Part shown: piece after piece, positions 17,314 through 26,405 of the stretch
Numbering within the stretch: position 1 is the first letter of the stretch
How the letters are laid out: each line of letters opens with the position of its first letter
Program-made: the position numbers and the translations under genes
Notes under the pieces: model-generated
What the model was told of the DNA's origin: nothing
Seen by the model: only the letters and a program-made list of their open reading frames with translations
Database searches by the model: none
Assembly (NCBI GenBank): GCA_016790225.1
Contig: JAEUOZ010000060.1
Coordinates: 103,442 to 167,441, forward strand
Direction of reading: 5' to 3'
DNA: 64,000 nt
Origin: Rubrivivax sp.
GTDB taxonomy: Bacteria; Pseudomonadota; Gammaproteobacteria; Burkholderiales; Burkholderiaceae

Positions 17314-18396
17314 ATGCGACTTCTCTGCATCACACTGACCAAGCTGCTGTTGCTGCTGCTGCTGAGCTGCGGCGGTGGCGGCAGCAGCGAACAAGCCACC
17401 TCATCGGCTGCTCTGCCGGGGGTCAGCACGGCGGCTCCTGCGGTCTCGTCAACGCCAACGGCACCCGCTACGCCGGCCATCAGCACGCCCGCGCCGACGC
17501 CAGCCAGCTGGCGAAGCACCGGCACGGTGCCTGGCCTGTGCTGCAACTACACCGCCCTGGTGCAGCGCGATGCGGGCATCAGCTTCTTCAGCAACGCACG
17601 TTCTGTGGCTGACGATGGCCAGCTCTACCGCTACAGCTGCGGCTGGAGCCACGCCGGCACGGCGCAGGCGGTGCTGCCGCCGGAGCAGATCACCGATGTC
17701 GGTGCGGCCAGCTACAAGGTGCGCACCGTGGCTGTGCGCCACCACGCCAGCACAGGCTGGGTGGCGGTGTTGCGCGTCGGCCAGGGCTACCCCAGCCCCA
17801 GCGGCTATGTCCCGGCGCTGGCCACCAGTGCCGACGGCATCAGCTGGCGCTACCACGGCAAGCTGCGTGTGGACGGGCGCGTGTGGCCGGGGCAATCTGA
17901 TTCCAGCGCCTTCATCCTGCAGATGCACAAGCCTTCCACGCTGAACGACCTGCAGCCCTTCGAGAACCGCTACCTCATCTTCGAGAACAACCTGAGCCTG
18001 CCGGGCCTGCGCAAGAAGTTGGTGCTGGCCTACTCCGCCGATGGCGTGGAGTGGCGATTCTTCCGTGACAGCGCGGGCGAGGTGGTCGATCTCTGGCCTG
18101 CTGACGCCGCGCTGCAGGCCGACAGCCCCACCTTCCCCACCGCGGACAGCGTGGGCGGCGACATCCACGTGCTGGTGGCCGATGCCTGGCACGAGACGGG
18201 CTCTCCGACACGCGCGCACCGCCACCTGTGCGCACCGCGCGGCAGCACGGCGCTGAAGTGGCTGGGCGATGCCGCCACCTGGCGATCCGGCGACAAGGGC
18301 CCCCACATCGCCTACGACGCCGCCACGGATACCCTGCGGGCCATCAATGCCGGCCGCGGCTACGCGCTGGCCGAGGCGTCCCGGCTGTGCCGATAG
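17314..18396 (+). CDS. Uncharacterised lipoprotein with Ala/Thr/Pro linker
   Basis: A 360-residue predicted outer-membrane or periplasmic lipoprotein. The leucine-rich signal peptide ends in a lipobox (LLLSC, Cys19), followed by GGGGSSEQ and a linker of Ala, Thr, Ser and Pro to about residue 65. The remaining 295 residues repeat motifs such as ATSADGISWRYHGKLRVDG and AYSADGVEWRFFRDS. This S-A-D-G-x-x-W-x-x pattern is typical of five-bladed or sialidase-like beta-propellers that bind or cut glycans. I recognise no specific family. Eight cysteines, including an adjacent pair (LCCNY), suggest disulfides. It lies beside the PEP-CTERM gene but is divergent from it. Confidence 0.6.
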   Translation: MRLLCITLTKLLLLLLLSCGGGGSSEQATSSAALPGVSTAAPAVSSTPTAPATPAISTPAPTPASWRSTGTVPGLCCNYTALVQRDAGISFFSNARSVADDGQLYRYSCGWSHAGTAQAVLPPEQITDVGAASYKVRTVAVRHHASTGWVAVLRVGQGYPSPSGYVPALATSADGISWRYHGKLRVDGRVWPGQSDSSAFILQMHKPSTLNDLQPFENRYLIFENNLSLPGLRKKLVLAYSADGVEWRFFRDSAGEVVDLWPADAALQADSPTFPTADSVGGDIHVLVADAWHETGSPTRAHRHLCAPRGSTALKWLGDAATWRSGDKGPHIAYDAATDTLRAINAGRGYALAEASRLCR

Positions 18397-18477
18397 GCTG
18401 CACCTGCGGGCTGCTGTGCCAAACGCCGCCCCGCCAGGCTCGCCCGGCGGCTCAGCCAGCCGGCGCCCAGGGCCTCG

Positions 18478-19602
18478 TCAACTCAGGCGTTTGACGATCA
18501 CGCTGCCGATCGAGTAGCCGGCGCCGAAGGAGCAGATCACGCCCACATCGCCGGGCTTGAGATCGGCGCGGTGGTGGTGAAAGGCGATGATCGAGCCGGC
18601 GGATGCGGTGTTGGCGTATTCGTCCAGGATCAGCGGCGCCAGTTGCGGCCCCACCTCGCCGCCGACCAGCTTCTTGATCACCAGCTGGTTCATGCCCAGG
18701 TTGGCCTGGTGCAGCCAGAAACGGCGCATCTGCGTGGGCTCGAAGTGCAGATCGTGCAGATGGCGCTCGATGTGCTCGGCCGCCATGGGCACGACTTCCT
18801 TGAAGACCTTGCGGCCTTCCTGGCGGAAGGTCTTGTCGCGCGCGTCGGGATCGGTGTCTTCGCAGCGGTTCAGGAAGCCGGCGTTGTTGCGGATGTTGCT
18901 GGAGAACTGCGTGACCAGGCGCGTGCCCAGCACCTGCCAGCGCTCGGCAGAGACCGCGTGATCGGCCGCTTCCACCAGCACCGCGGTGCACACGTCGCCG
19001 AAGATGAAGTGGCAATCGCGATCGCGCCACTCCAGGTGCGCCGAGGTGATCTCGGGGTTGACCACCAGCACGCAGCGCGCGCTGCCGCTGCGGATGGCGT
19101 TGGCGGCCTGCTCGATGGCAAAGGTGGCCGAGGAACAGGCCACGTTCATGTCGAAGCCGTAGCCGCCGGCGCCGATGGCCTGCTGGATCTCGATGGCCAT
19201 CGCAGGGTAGGCGCGCTGCATGTTGGCGGCGCTGCACAGCACGGCATCCACATCGGCGCCGCTGCGGCCGGCTGCGGCCAACGCCTCACGCGCGGCGGCC
19301 ACGGCGATCTCGGCCATCAGCGAAAGCTGCTCGTCGCTGCGCGGCTCGAAGTGCGGCTTCATGCGCGCGGGATCGAGCACGCCCTGCTTGTCGATCACAT
19401 AGCGCTGCTTGATGCCCGAGGCCTTCTCGATGAACTCGACGGAAGAGCCCACCATCGGCTCGATGTCGCCGGCCGCGATGCGCGCCGCGTTCTTCTCGTT
19501 CTGCAGCGCGGCATAGGCATTGAAGGCCTCCACCAGCTCGGCATTGGTGATGATGTGCGGCGGCTTGTACAGGCCGGTTCCGGTGATGACGACGTCTGGC
19601 AT
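18478..19602 (-). CDS. Beta-ketoacyl-ACP synthase III family protein (FabH-like)
   Basis: A 374-residue thiolase-fold condensing enzyme. The ATG giving MPDVVITGTGLYKPPH is preferred because AAAGG lies eight bases upstream; a start five codons earlier is possible. The active-site cysteine is Cys156 in NVACSSATFAIE. The His-containing motif is FWLHQANLGMNQL, and SIIAFHHHRAD occupies the usual His/Asn region near the end, followed by CSFGAGYSIGSV. It is longer than housekeeping FabH (about 320 residues) because of an insertion at residues 30-60, which marks a distinct subfamily probably acting on unusual acyl starters. It is a single gene, about 75 bases before the phasin-like gene reads out. 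Confidence 0.85.
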   Translation of the reverse strand: MPDVVITGTGLYKPPHIITNAELVEAFNAYAALQNEKNAARIAAGDIEPMVGSSVEFIEKASGIKQRYVIDKQGVLDPARMKPHFEPRSDEQLSLMAEIAVAAAREALAAAGRSGADVDAVLCSAANMQRAYPAMAIEIQQAIGAGGYGFDMNVACSSATFAIEQAANAIRSGSARCVLVVNPEITSAHLEWRDRDCHFIFGDVCTAVLVEAADHAVSAERWQVLGTRLVTQFSSNIRNNAGFLNRCEDTDPDARDKTFRQEGRKVFKEVVPMAAEHIERHLHDLHFEPTQMRRFWLHQANLGMNQLVIKKLVGGEVGPQLAPLILDEYANTASAGSIIAFHHHRADLKPGDVGVICSFGAGYSIGSVIVKRLS

Positions 19603-19705
19603 GGATGAGCCTTTCATGAAGGCTGCCGGCGCGCGTCGAACACGGCGCCGGCCTGGATCGGGGGCAAAGGCCGCGGCACCGGAGGCTGGCGCCGCGGCAG
19701 CGCGC

Positions 19706-20401
19706 TCACTTGCGGCGCGTGGTCTTGGTCGCGGCGGCGGGCGCGCTGGCGGCGCCCTGCTTCAGCGCTTCGGACATCCCCAGCAGCACGCCGCTGACCA
19801 TCGCGGAATAACCTTCGGCCAGCGCCTGCGCCGCGCGGATGCTCGCGGCGCGGCTTTCGCGCATGCCGCTTTGCATCTGCGTCAGCAGTTGCTCGGTGGC
19901 GGCGCTGGCAGTGGTGCCCGATTGGGTGCCGCCAGCCTGCATCTTCTCCAGCACCTGGCCCCAGGCGCCGGCCACCGGCGCGCCCACGCCATCGGCCGTC
20001 TTCTTGAGCACGGAGAACAGCGCGTCCTCCATCTTGTCCAGGTCAGACAGCGCCTTCTTCAGGTGCTTCTCGCGCAGATCGGCGCCCTGGGCGGCCAGCT
20101 GGGCCAGCGCCGTGCGGTGCGCTTCCACGGCCTTGAGCAGCGCGTCATCCATGCCCGTGACGGCCTTGTCCAGCAGGGCCTGCGGATCGACACCGGGATT
20201 GACGTTCTTGGCGGCGCCCATCGAGGCGGCCTCGGCCACGGTCTTCAGCGCGCCCTTCAAGTTGCTCATCGTCATCTCACGGCCCTGCAGCGCCTGCAAG
20301 GTGGCGGCGCTGACGGCCTCGCGCAGCTGGGCGCTGCCCTGGGACGTGGCGTTCTCGAACATCTCGATCAAGGCGGTCTGGTCGAACATGGGCTTGGTCA
20401 T
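19706..20401 (-). CDS. Phasin-like helical protein
   Basis: A 231-residue protein that is nearly all helix by composition (Ala, Gln, Leu, Lys, Glu), with no signal peptide or membrane span. The start MTKPMFDQTALIEMF follows a CTCAGGAGAC-type ribosome site; the much longer open frame upstream is antisense to serC and was rejected. Features resembling phasins are the amphipathic repeats (LKTVAEAASMGAAKN, SDLDKMEDALFSVLKK) and an Ala/Lys/Arg-rich tail (PAAATKTTRRK) like those that bind DNA or granules. It might coat polyhydroxyalkanoate granules, but no PHA synthase is in the window, so the role is unproven. It is divergent from serC. Confidence 0.65.
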   Translation of the reverse strand: MTKPMFDQTALIEMFENATSQGSAQLREAVSAATLQALQGREMTMSNLKGALKTVAEAASMGAAKNVNPGVDPQALLDKAVTGMDDALLKAVEAHRTALAQLAAQGADLREKHLKKALSDLDKMEDALFSVLKKTADGVGAPVAGAWGQVLEKMQAGGTQSGTTASAATEQLLTQMQSGMRESRAASIRAAQALAEGYSAMVSGVLLGMSEALKQGAASAPAAATKTTRRK

Positions 20402-20530
20402 GCGGGTCTCCTGAGGTGATGGTGTGGGGTGAATGATCGGCGGTGCCGTCTGCACCACCCCGGATAATGCACCAGAGCGCCCCCGGCGCCACTTGATGCC
20501 ACCCCTGATCCCCTTCTGGAGACAAGCCTG

Positions 20531-21613
20531 ATGACCCGCGTCTTCAACTTCAGCGCCGGCCCCGCCGCGCTGCCCGAACCCGTGCTGCAGACCGCCGCCG
20601 CCGAGATGCTGGATTGGCACGGCTCGGGCATGTCGGTGATGGAGATGAGCCATCGCGGCAAGGAATTCATCGCCATCGCCGCGGAAGCCGAATCGCTGCT
20701 GCGCGAGCTGCTGGCCGTGCCGGCCGGGTACAAGGTGCTGTTCATGCAGGGCGGCGCCATCGCCGAGAACGCCATCGTCCCGATGAACCTGCTGCGCGGC
20801 AAGCGCAGCGCCGATTACATCGACACCGGCGAGTGGAGCAAGAAATCGATCAAGGAGGCGCAGAAGTACTGCAGCGTCAACGTGGCTGCCAGCGGCAAGG
20901 CAGGCGGCTACACCAGCATCCCGCCGCGCGCCGAGTGGAAGCTCGATCCCGAGGCCGCCTATGTGCACATCTGCAGCAACGAAACCATCGGCGGAGTCGA
21001 ATTCCACGCCACGCCGGATGTGGGCGATGTGCCGCTGGTGGCCGACATGTCCAGCAACATCCTCTCGCGGCCGGTGGACGTGTCCCGCTACGGCCTGATC
21101 TACGGCGGCGCGCAGAAGAATGTGGGGCCCTCGGGGCTGACGCTGGTGATCGTGCGCGAAGACCTGATCGGCCAGCCGCACCCGATGCTGCCCTCGGCCT
21201 TCGACTACAAGACCGTGGCGGACAACGAGAGCATGTACAACACGCCGCCCACCTATGCGATCTACATCGCCGGGCTGGTGTTCAACTGGATCAAGGCCCA
21301 GGGTGGCCTGGTGGCGATGGAAGCCCACAACCGGGCCAAGGCCGCGGTGCTCTACGACTACCTGGCCGGCAGCACGTTCTACAGCTGCCCGGTGGCGCCG
21401 GATTGCCGCTCGCTGATGAACGTGCCCTTCCGGCTGAAGGACGAGGCGCTGGACGAGGCCTTCCTGAAGGGCGCCAAGGAGCGCGGCATGGTGCAGCTCA
21501 AGGGGCACCGCTCGGTCGGCGGCATGCGCGCCTCGATCTACAACGCGATGCCGATCGAGGGCGTGCGGGCGCTGGTGGACTGGATGCGCGAATTCGAGGC
21601 ACGCCATGCCTGA
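20531..21613 (+). CDS. serC: Phosphoserine aminotransferase
   Basis: A 360-residue class V PLP enzyme that converts 3-phosphohydroxypyruvate and glutamate to phosphoserine (L-serine synthesis; also used in pyridoxine synthesis). The N-terminus [17 protein letters not shown] and MSHRGKEF are diagnostic. PLP-binding Lys196 sits in [13 protein letters not shown]; the phosphate-binding region FMQGGAI and the C-terminal [16 protein letters not shown] are intact. Length equals the E. coli protein. It overlaps serA by eight bases, forming a two-gene serine operon. The ATG follows TCTGGAGACAAGCCTG, a good ribosome site. Confidence 0.96.
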   Translation: MTRVFNFSAGPAALPEPVLQTAAAEMLDWHGSGMSVMEMSHRGKEFIAIAAEAESLLRELLAVPAGYKVLFMQGGAIAENAIVPMNLLRGKRSADYIDTGEWSKKSIKEAQKYCSVNVAASGKAGGYTSIPPRAEWKLDPEAAYVHICSNETIGGVEFHATPDVGDVPLVADMSSNILSRPVDVSRYGLIYGGAQKNVGPSGLTLVIVREDLIGQPHPMLPSAFDYKTVADNESMYNTPPTYAIYIAGLVFNWIKAQGGLVAMEAHNRAKAAVLYDYLAGSTFYSCPVAPDCRSLMNVPFRLKDEALDEAFLKGAKERGMVQLKGHRSVGGMRASIYNAMPIEGVRALVDWMREFEARHA

Positions 21614-22787
21614 GCGCACCGGCATCCGCGTCTACAACCAGATCTCGGCGCAGGGGCTCTCGCGCTTCAGCGCCGAGCGCTACCGCGTGGGCAAGGACGT
21701 GGCCGAGCCGGCCGCGATCCTCGTGCGCTCCGCCGATCTGCACCAGGAGCCGATCGCGCCGAGCGTGCGCGCCATCGCCCGTGCCGGGGCCGGCACGAAC
21801 AACATCCCGGTCAAGCTGCTCAGCGCCCGCGGGGCGCCGGTCTTCAATGCGCCGGGCGCCAATGCCAATGCGGTGAAGGAACTGGTGCTGGCCGGCATGC
21901 TGATGGCGGCGCGCAACCTGGCGCCCGCGCTGCGCTTCGTGGCGGCGCTGGATCCCGGCGCGAGCGACATGGACGAGCGCGTGGAGGCCGGCAAGAAGGC
22001 CTTCGCGGGGACGGAGCTGGCCGGCCGCACGCTGGGCGTCATCGGCCTGGGCAAGATCGGCTGTCTGGTGGCCGATGCGGCCATCCGCCTGGGCATGACC
22101 GTGCTCGGCCACGATCCGGAGATCACCGTGGATGCCGCGTGGAGCCTGCCTTCGCAGGTGCGGCGCGCGGCCAGCGTGAACGAGGTGCTGCGCCAGGCCG
22201 ATTACGTGACGCTGCATGTGCCGCTGGTGGAGGCGACGCGCGGCCTGGTGAATGCCGCCAACGTGGGCCTGATGCGCGAGGGCGCGGTGCTGCTCAACTT
22301 CAGCCGCGAAGGCGTGGTCATCAACGATGCCGTGCTGGAGGCGCTGGGCGCCGGTCGGCTCAGCCGTTATGTGTGCGACTTTCCGGCGCCGGAGATCAAT
22401 CTGCATCCGCAGGTGATCGCGTTGCCCCACCTGGGCGCCAGCACGCGCGAGGCCGAGGAAAACTGCGCCGTGATGGTGGTGGACCAGCTGATCGATTACC
22501 TGGAGCACGGCAACGTCGTGCACGCGGTCAATTTCCCCAACGTGGCCATGCCGCGCGAATCCGCCTGGCGCGTGGCCATCGCCAATGCCAACGTGCCGAA
22601 CATGCTGGGGCAGATCTCCACGACCATGGCGCGCTGCGGGCTGAACATCCACAACATGGTCAACAAGTCGCGCGGCGACATGGCCTATACGCTGGTGGAT
22701 GTGGACAGTGCGGTGGGCGAAACCGCGCTGCGCGACCTGCAGGGCATCGAAGGCGTGCTGAGCGTGCGCTACCTGCCGCAGGGTTGA
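21606..22787 (+). CDS. serA: D-3-phosphoglycerate dehydrogenase with ACT domain
   Basis: A 393-residue NAD-dependent dehydrogenase catalysing the first step of serine synthesis. The Rossmann motif is [16 protein letters not shown] at about residue 140. The catalytic Arg (NFSREGVV), Glu (FPAPEI) and His ([13 protein letters not shown]) are all present. A C-terminal ACT domain ([20 protein letters not shown]) suggests serine feedback. The N-terminus begins with [15 protein letters not shown] and contains [14 protein letters not shown] and [14 protein letters not shown]. This is the compact form common in Firmicutes and Bacteroidetes rather than the roughly 410-residue E. coli form. The start overlaps the end of serC. 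Confidence 0.95.
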   Translation: MPERTGIRVYNQISAQGLSRFSAERYRVGKDVAEPAAILVRSADLHQEPIAPSVRAIARAGAGTNNIPVKLLSARGAPVFNAPGANANAVKELVLAGMLMAARNLAPALRFVAALDPGASDMDERVEAGKKAFAGTELAGRTLGVIGLGKIGCLVADAAIRLGMTVLGHDPEITVDAAWSLPSQVRRAASVNEVLRQADYVTLHVPLVEATRGLVNAANVGLMREGAVLLNFSREGVVINDAVLEALGAGRLSRYVCDFPAPEINLHPQVIALPHLGASTREAEENCAVMVVDQLIDYLEHGNVVHAVNFPNVAMPRESAWRVAIANANVPNMLGQISTTMARCGLNIHNMVNKSRGDMAYTLVDVDSAVGETALRDLQGIEGVLSVRYLPQG

Positions 22788-22813
22788 GGGCAAGGCGCCG
22801 GGCGCCGCGCGGT

Positions 22814-23533
22814 TCAGCGGGCGGGCGGCAGGCGCAGGCTGGAGCCCACTTCGGCGATGTCGATGCCACGCTCGCGCGCAAAGGCTTCCAGGGCCGGCAG
22901 CAGCGGGCCCAGGCGCTCTTCGATGGCCTCTCGCACGGTATCCACCACCACCTGCGTGGAGCGCTCGATCTCCACGTTCAGCGAGTCACCCAGGCCTTTT
23001 TCGGCGAAGGTGGTCATGCGCAGGGTTTCAGGGATCAGCCAGACCTCGAACCAGCCGGCGCCACCCGGGCCGCGCTGCGCCTCCGCCACCGTGAGGCTGG
23101 CGCCATTGACGGCGATGTAGCCCTTGGCAAAGACATAGCGCATCCAGGGCGCCGGCAGTTCGAGCCGCAGCACATGGTTGTTCTGCGGCGTGCGGATCTC
23201 CGCCACGCGGGCCTGGCAGTCCACATGGCCGGACAGCGGATGGCCGCCGACCTCGGCGCCTTCTCGCGCTGCGCGCTCCACGTTGAGCGTGCTGCCCTCC
23301 CGCAGGCTGCCCAGCGTGGTGAGTGACAGGCTCTGCTGCATCACGTCAAAGCGCGCGGCGTCCGGCCCCTGCAGCGCCGTGACCGTGAGGCACACGCCAT
23401 CGCAGGCCACGCTGGCGCCGATGGCCAGGCCCTGCGCAAACCCCGGCGCAAAGGCCAGCGTGAAGCTGCGCAGACCGGGTTGATCCTGCAGGTGGGCAAC
23501 CCGCGCAATGCCCTGGACGATGCCGGTGAACAT
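22814..23533 (-). CDS. ribE: Riboflavin synthase, alpha subunit
   Basis: A 239-residue enzyme that dismutates two 6,7-dimethyl-8-ribityllumazine molecules into riboflavin. It has the two tandem lumazine-binding barrels: MFTGIVQGIARV with VACDGVCLTV in the first, and YVFAKGYIAVNGASLTVAEA in the second. The first barrel starts exactly at the family's conserved MFTGI. The protein is about 25 residues longer than usual because of an extended C-terminal helix (residues 205-239). It stands just upstream of, and in the same direction as, no other riboflavin gene in this window; its other pathway partners must be elsewhere. It is convergent with serA. Confidence 0.95.
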   Translation of the reverse strand: MFTGIVQGIARVAHLQDQPGLRSFTLAFAPGFAQGLAIGASVACDGVCLTVTALQGPDAARFDVMQQSLSLTTLGSLREGSTLNVERAAREGAEVGGHPLSGHVDCQARVAEIRTPQNNHVLRLELPAPWMRYVFAKGYIAVNGASLTVAEAQRGPGGAGWFEVWLIPETLRMTTFAEKGLGDSLNVEIERSTQVVVDTVREAIEERLGPLLPALEAFARERGIDIAEVGSSLRLPPAR

Positions 23534-23559
23534 GGGCGCGATTATCGGGCGCTGCGCCT

Positions 23560-23919
23560 TCAGGCGGCTTGCGCGAGCTGCCGCTCGAACTCCGCGACAT
23601 CAAAGCCGACCGTGATCGCGCCGCCGCCCCAATCCACCACGGGGCGCTTGATGAGGCTGGGCTGCCGCAGCATCAGGGCCCGCGCGCCGGTGGCGGTATC
23701 CGCCTGGGCGCGAAGGCCGTCGTCGAGCTTGCGCCAGGTGGTGCCCTTGCGGTTGAGCAGGCGTTCCGCGCCCGCGGCCTGCAGCCAACGGTCCAGTTCA
23801 GCAGTCGGCACGCCTTCGCGCTTGAAGTCATGAAAGCGCAGCGTCGCGCCCTGCTGGGCCAGCCAGGCGCGGGCGCGCTTGACGGTGTCGCAATTCGGGA
23901 TGCCGTAGAGGGTGATCAT
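23560..23919 (-). CDS. ArsC/Spx-family thioredoxin-like protein (YffB-like)
   Basis: A 119-residue small protein of the arsenate reductase/Spx superfamily. The start MITLYGIPNCDTVKRARAWL was chosen because the conserved ITLYGIP strand begins there; an in-frame ATG eight codons earlier is possible. Only one active-site cysteine is present (Cys in PNCDTV), as in YffB rather than Spx CXXC. The conserved LIKRPVV loop and the helix region LNRKGTTWRKL are intact. YffB-type proteins lack proven arsenate activity. It is 27 bases downstream of the BamE-like lipoprotein stop, in the same direction, and 27 bases upstream of the riboflavin synthase start. Confidence 0.87.
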   Translation of the reverse strand: MITLYGIPNCDTVKRARAWLAQQGATLRFHDFKREGVPTAELDRWLQAAGAERLLNRKGTTWRKLDDGLRAQADTATGARALMLRQPSLIKRPVVDWGGGAITVGFDVAEFERQLAQAA

Positions 23920-23949
23920 CGGTCGCGCGCCTTCCGGGGTCATCAGGGT

Positions 23950-24462
23950 TCAGTCGTGGTCGACGTCGCAGATCGGATCGGTCATCTCGCCGGCGTCCAG
24001 CACACGCCCGCCGGCATCCAGCGTCACGGCAAACCACAGGCAATCGTAGGTGGGAAAGCGCCAGGCCCAGAGCTGGCGGCCCTCCAGCGCCAGCCGCCGC
24101 TGCTCGGCCGGCGGGCCCAGGTGCTCGCGCAGGCGCTGGGCGCTCATCCCGGGCTCCACCGCGGCGCGGCGCTCGGCCGAAAGTGCCTCGAAGGCCGCCA
24201 GCACGCGCCCATCGGCACCCAGGTCGACCATCGTCGTGCCGCGGCCCAGCGGCCCGCGGGTGTAGACCAGCCGCTCACCGCCTGCGGGCAGCGCGCGGCG
24301 CTCGGTGGGCGCACCCAGCCGGGCCGTCACCGCCGCGGTGGCATCGCCCGCACGCAGCGGCGGCGATCCCAGGCCGGAACATCCGGCGATGCCCGCGCAG
24401 ACGAGCAGCCAGCCAGCGGCTAAGCTGCGCCTGTCGAAAGAGGAGTCGAGGCAGCGTTCCAT
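23950..24462 (-). CDS. BamE/SmpA-like lipoprotein
   Basis: A 170-residue lipoprotein: signal segment WLLVCAGIAGC with lipobox Cys28. The mature part has two repeats of the SmpA/BamE pattern (a turn, G-x3-A-V-T/V-x-A-R-L-G-A-P then a beta hairpin): VTARLGAPTERRALPAGGER with YTRG, and REHLGPPAEQRRLALEGRQ with YRFPTYDCLW-like sequence (actual WRFPTYDCLWFAV). This suggests an envelope-associated small beta/alpha lipoprotein; true BamE activity is not shown. The start codon overlaps the divergent cpdB start (bases CATG at 24460-24463), so promoter and ribosome site lie inside the opposing gene. GGAG is 13 bases upstream. Confidence 0.72.
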   Translation of the reverse strand: MERCLDSSFDRRSLAAGWLLVCAGIAGCSGLGSPPLRAGDATAAVTARLGAPTERRALPAGGERLVYTRGPLGRGTTMVDLGADGRVLAAFEALSAERRAAVEPGMSAQRLREHLGPPAEQRRLALEGRQLWAWRFPTYDCLWFAVTLDAGGRVLDAGEMTDPICDVDHD

Positions 24463-26401
24463 GACACGTCACTCCAGAGCCTTGTGGCGCATTCTGATCC
24501 TGTTGGCCGCGCCGCTGCTGGCCCTGCCCGCCTGGGCGGCCGAACTGCGCCTGCGCGTGCTGCAGACCACCGATCTGCACATGAATCTGCTGGACTGGGA
24601 CTACTACCAGGACAGGGCCACCGAAGAGTACGGGCTGGCCCGCACCATTCCGCTGATCAAGGCCGCGCGCGCCGAAGCCCGCAACAGCCTGCTCTTCGAC
24701 AACGGCGATCTGCTGCAGGGCAGCCCGCTGGGCGACTACGTGGCGCGCATCCGCCCGCTGCGCGTGGGTGAGCGGCATCCGGCCTACAAGGTGCTCAACC
24801 TGCTGAACGTGGACGCCGCCAACATCGGCAACCACGAGTTCAACTTCGGCCTGCCTTTCCTGCGCCAGGCGATTGCCGGCGCCAACTTCCCGTACGTCAG
24901 CGCCAACGTGATGCTGGACGAGCCGGGCGTGCCGCGTGAGCAGGCGCGCCATGCCTTCACGCCCTATGTCATCCTGGAGCGCCGTTTCACCGACGAAGCC
25001 GGCCAGGCGCACGCGCTGAAGATCGGCGTCATCGGTTTCGTGCCGCCGCAGATCATGATCTGGGACAAGGGCCACCTGGAAGGCAAGGTCTTCGCCACCG
25101 ACATCCAGGAGACCGCGCGCCGCCTCGTGCCGCGCATGAAGGCCGAAGGGGCGCAGCTGGTCATCGCCATCCCGCACAGCGGCTTCGAACGCGGCGAGAC
25201 CCCGCGCTTTGCCGAGAACTCCGTCGCGCGGCTGGCGGAAATCCCCGGCATCGATGCGATCCTCTTCGGGCATTCCCACGGCGAGTTTCCGAGCGCCGCC
25301 TTCGCGCAGCACCCCAAGGTGGATCTGGCCCGGGGCACGATCAACGGCGTGCCTGCGGTGATGCCCGGCCGCTGGGGCGATCACCTGGGCATCATCGATC
25401 TGACGCTGGACAACAGCTCCGGCAGCTGGAAGGTGCGCGACAGCAGCGCCTTCCTGCGGCCTATCCGGGACCGCGCCGCGCGCAAGGCGCTGGTCACGGC
25501 CGATCCCATGGTGGCGCAGGTCATCGCCGCAGAACACCAGGGCACGCTGGACTATGTGCGCAGCGAGGTCGCGCAGACGCGCGCGCCGATCATCAGCTAC
25601 TTCGCCCAGGTGGCCGACGATCCTTCGGTGCAGGTCGTGTCTTCCGCGCAGCTGATGTATGCGCGGCGTGCGCTGCAGGGCACGGAATTCGAGAGCCTGC
25701 CGCTGCTGAGCGCCGCAGCCCCGTTCAAGGCCGGCGGCCGCCAGGGCTGGAGCTACTACACCGATATCCCGGTGGGCCCGGTGGCCATCCGCAGCGTGGC
25801 CGATCTCTACATCTACCCCAATACCGTGCAGGCCGTGCGCGTGACGGGCGCCCAGGTGCGCGAGTGGCTGGAGATGTCGGCCGGCCAGTTCAACCGCATA
25901 GACCCCAACGGTCCACCTGAGCAGAACCTGGTGAATACCGGATTTCCGACCTTCAACTTCGACACCATCGACGGCGTGCGCTACGAGATCGACGTCACGC
26001 AGCCGGCCCGCTACGACCGCGGCGGCCAGGTGGTGGCGGCTGCCTCGCGGCGCATCCTCAACCTCAGCTTCAACGGCAAGCCCATCGAGGACGAGGCGCG
26101 CTTCATCGTCGTCACCAACAACTACCGCGCCGGCGGCGGCGGCAACTTTCCGGCGCTGGATGGCCGCAACATCGTGATGAACGCGCCCGATGAAAACCGC
26201 GAGGCGCTGATCCAGTACTTCCAGAGCGTCAAGACCTTTGATCCGGCCGCCGATGGCAACTGGCGCATCCGCCCCGTGCCCGGCGTGAAGCTACGCTTTC
26301 TCTCCGGGGCCGGCGGCATCGCCCACCTGCCGCGCTACCCGATGGTGCGCCTGGTGAAGGACAACGGCGACGGCTCGGCCTTGTTCGAGCTGGTGCCCTG
26401 A
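24461..26401 (+). CDS. cpdB: 2',3'-cyclic-nucleotide 2'-phosphodiesterase/3'-nucleotidase
   Basis: A 646-residue periplasmic enzyme salvaging extracellular nucleotides. The signal peptide ends at about residue 25 (PAWAAE). The metallophosphatase domain has all metal-binding motifs: TTDLHMNLLDW (D-x-H), LLFDNGDLLQG (G-D), NIGNHEFNFGLP (N-H-E), IPHSGFERG and FGHSHGEFP (G-H-S-H). The C-terminal 5'-nucleotidase substrate domain follows, with the typical SAAAPFKAGGRQGW and NTVQAVRVTGAQVREWLEMS segments and the FNFDTIDGVRYEID motif. Size matches E. coli CpdB. The ATG was chosen to include the signal peptide; GAGGAG and GAGG lie upstream. Confidence 0.95.
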   Translation: MTRHSRALWRILILLAAPLLALPAWAAELRLRVLQTTDLHMNLLDWDYYQDRATEEYGLARTIPLIKAARAEARNSLLFDNGDLLQGSPLGDYVARIRPLRVGERHPAYKVLNLLNVDAANIGNHEFNFGLPFLRQAIAGANFPYVSANVMLDEPGVPREQARHAFTPYVILERRFTDEAGQAHALKIGVIGFVPPQIMIWDKGHLEGKVFATDIQETARRLVPRMKAEGAQLVIAIPHSGFERGETPRFAENSVARLAEIPGIDAILFGHSHGEFPSAAFAQHPKVDLARGTINGVPAVMPGRWGDHLGIIDLTLDNSSGSWKVRDSSAFLRPIRDRAARKALVTADPMVAQVIAAEHQGTLDYVRSEVAQTRAPIISYFAQVADDPSVQVVSSAQLMYARRALQGTEFESLPLLSAAAPFKAGGRQGWSYYTDIPVGPVAIRSVADLYIYPNTVQAVRVTGAQVREWLEMSAGQFNRIDPNGPPEQNLVNTGFPTFNFDTIDGVRYEIDVTQPARYDRGGQVVAAASRRILNLSFNGKPIEDEARFIVVTNNYRAGGGGNFPALDGRNIVMNAPDENREALIQYFQSVKTFDPAADGNWRIRPVPGVKLRFLSGAGGIAHLPRYPMVRLVKDNGDGSALFELVP

Positions 26402-26405
26402 GCCC

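Noticed and set aside
19706..21625. A 639-codon minus-strand frame covering serC
   Set aside because: Only the last 231 codons have protein-like composition; the rest is antisense to serC. The true start is at 20401.
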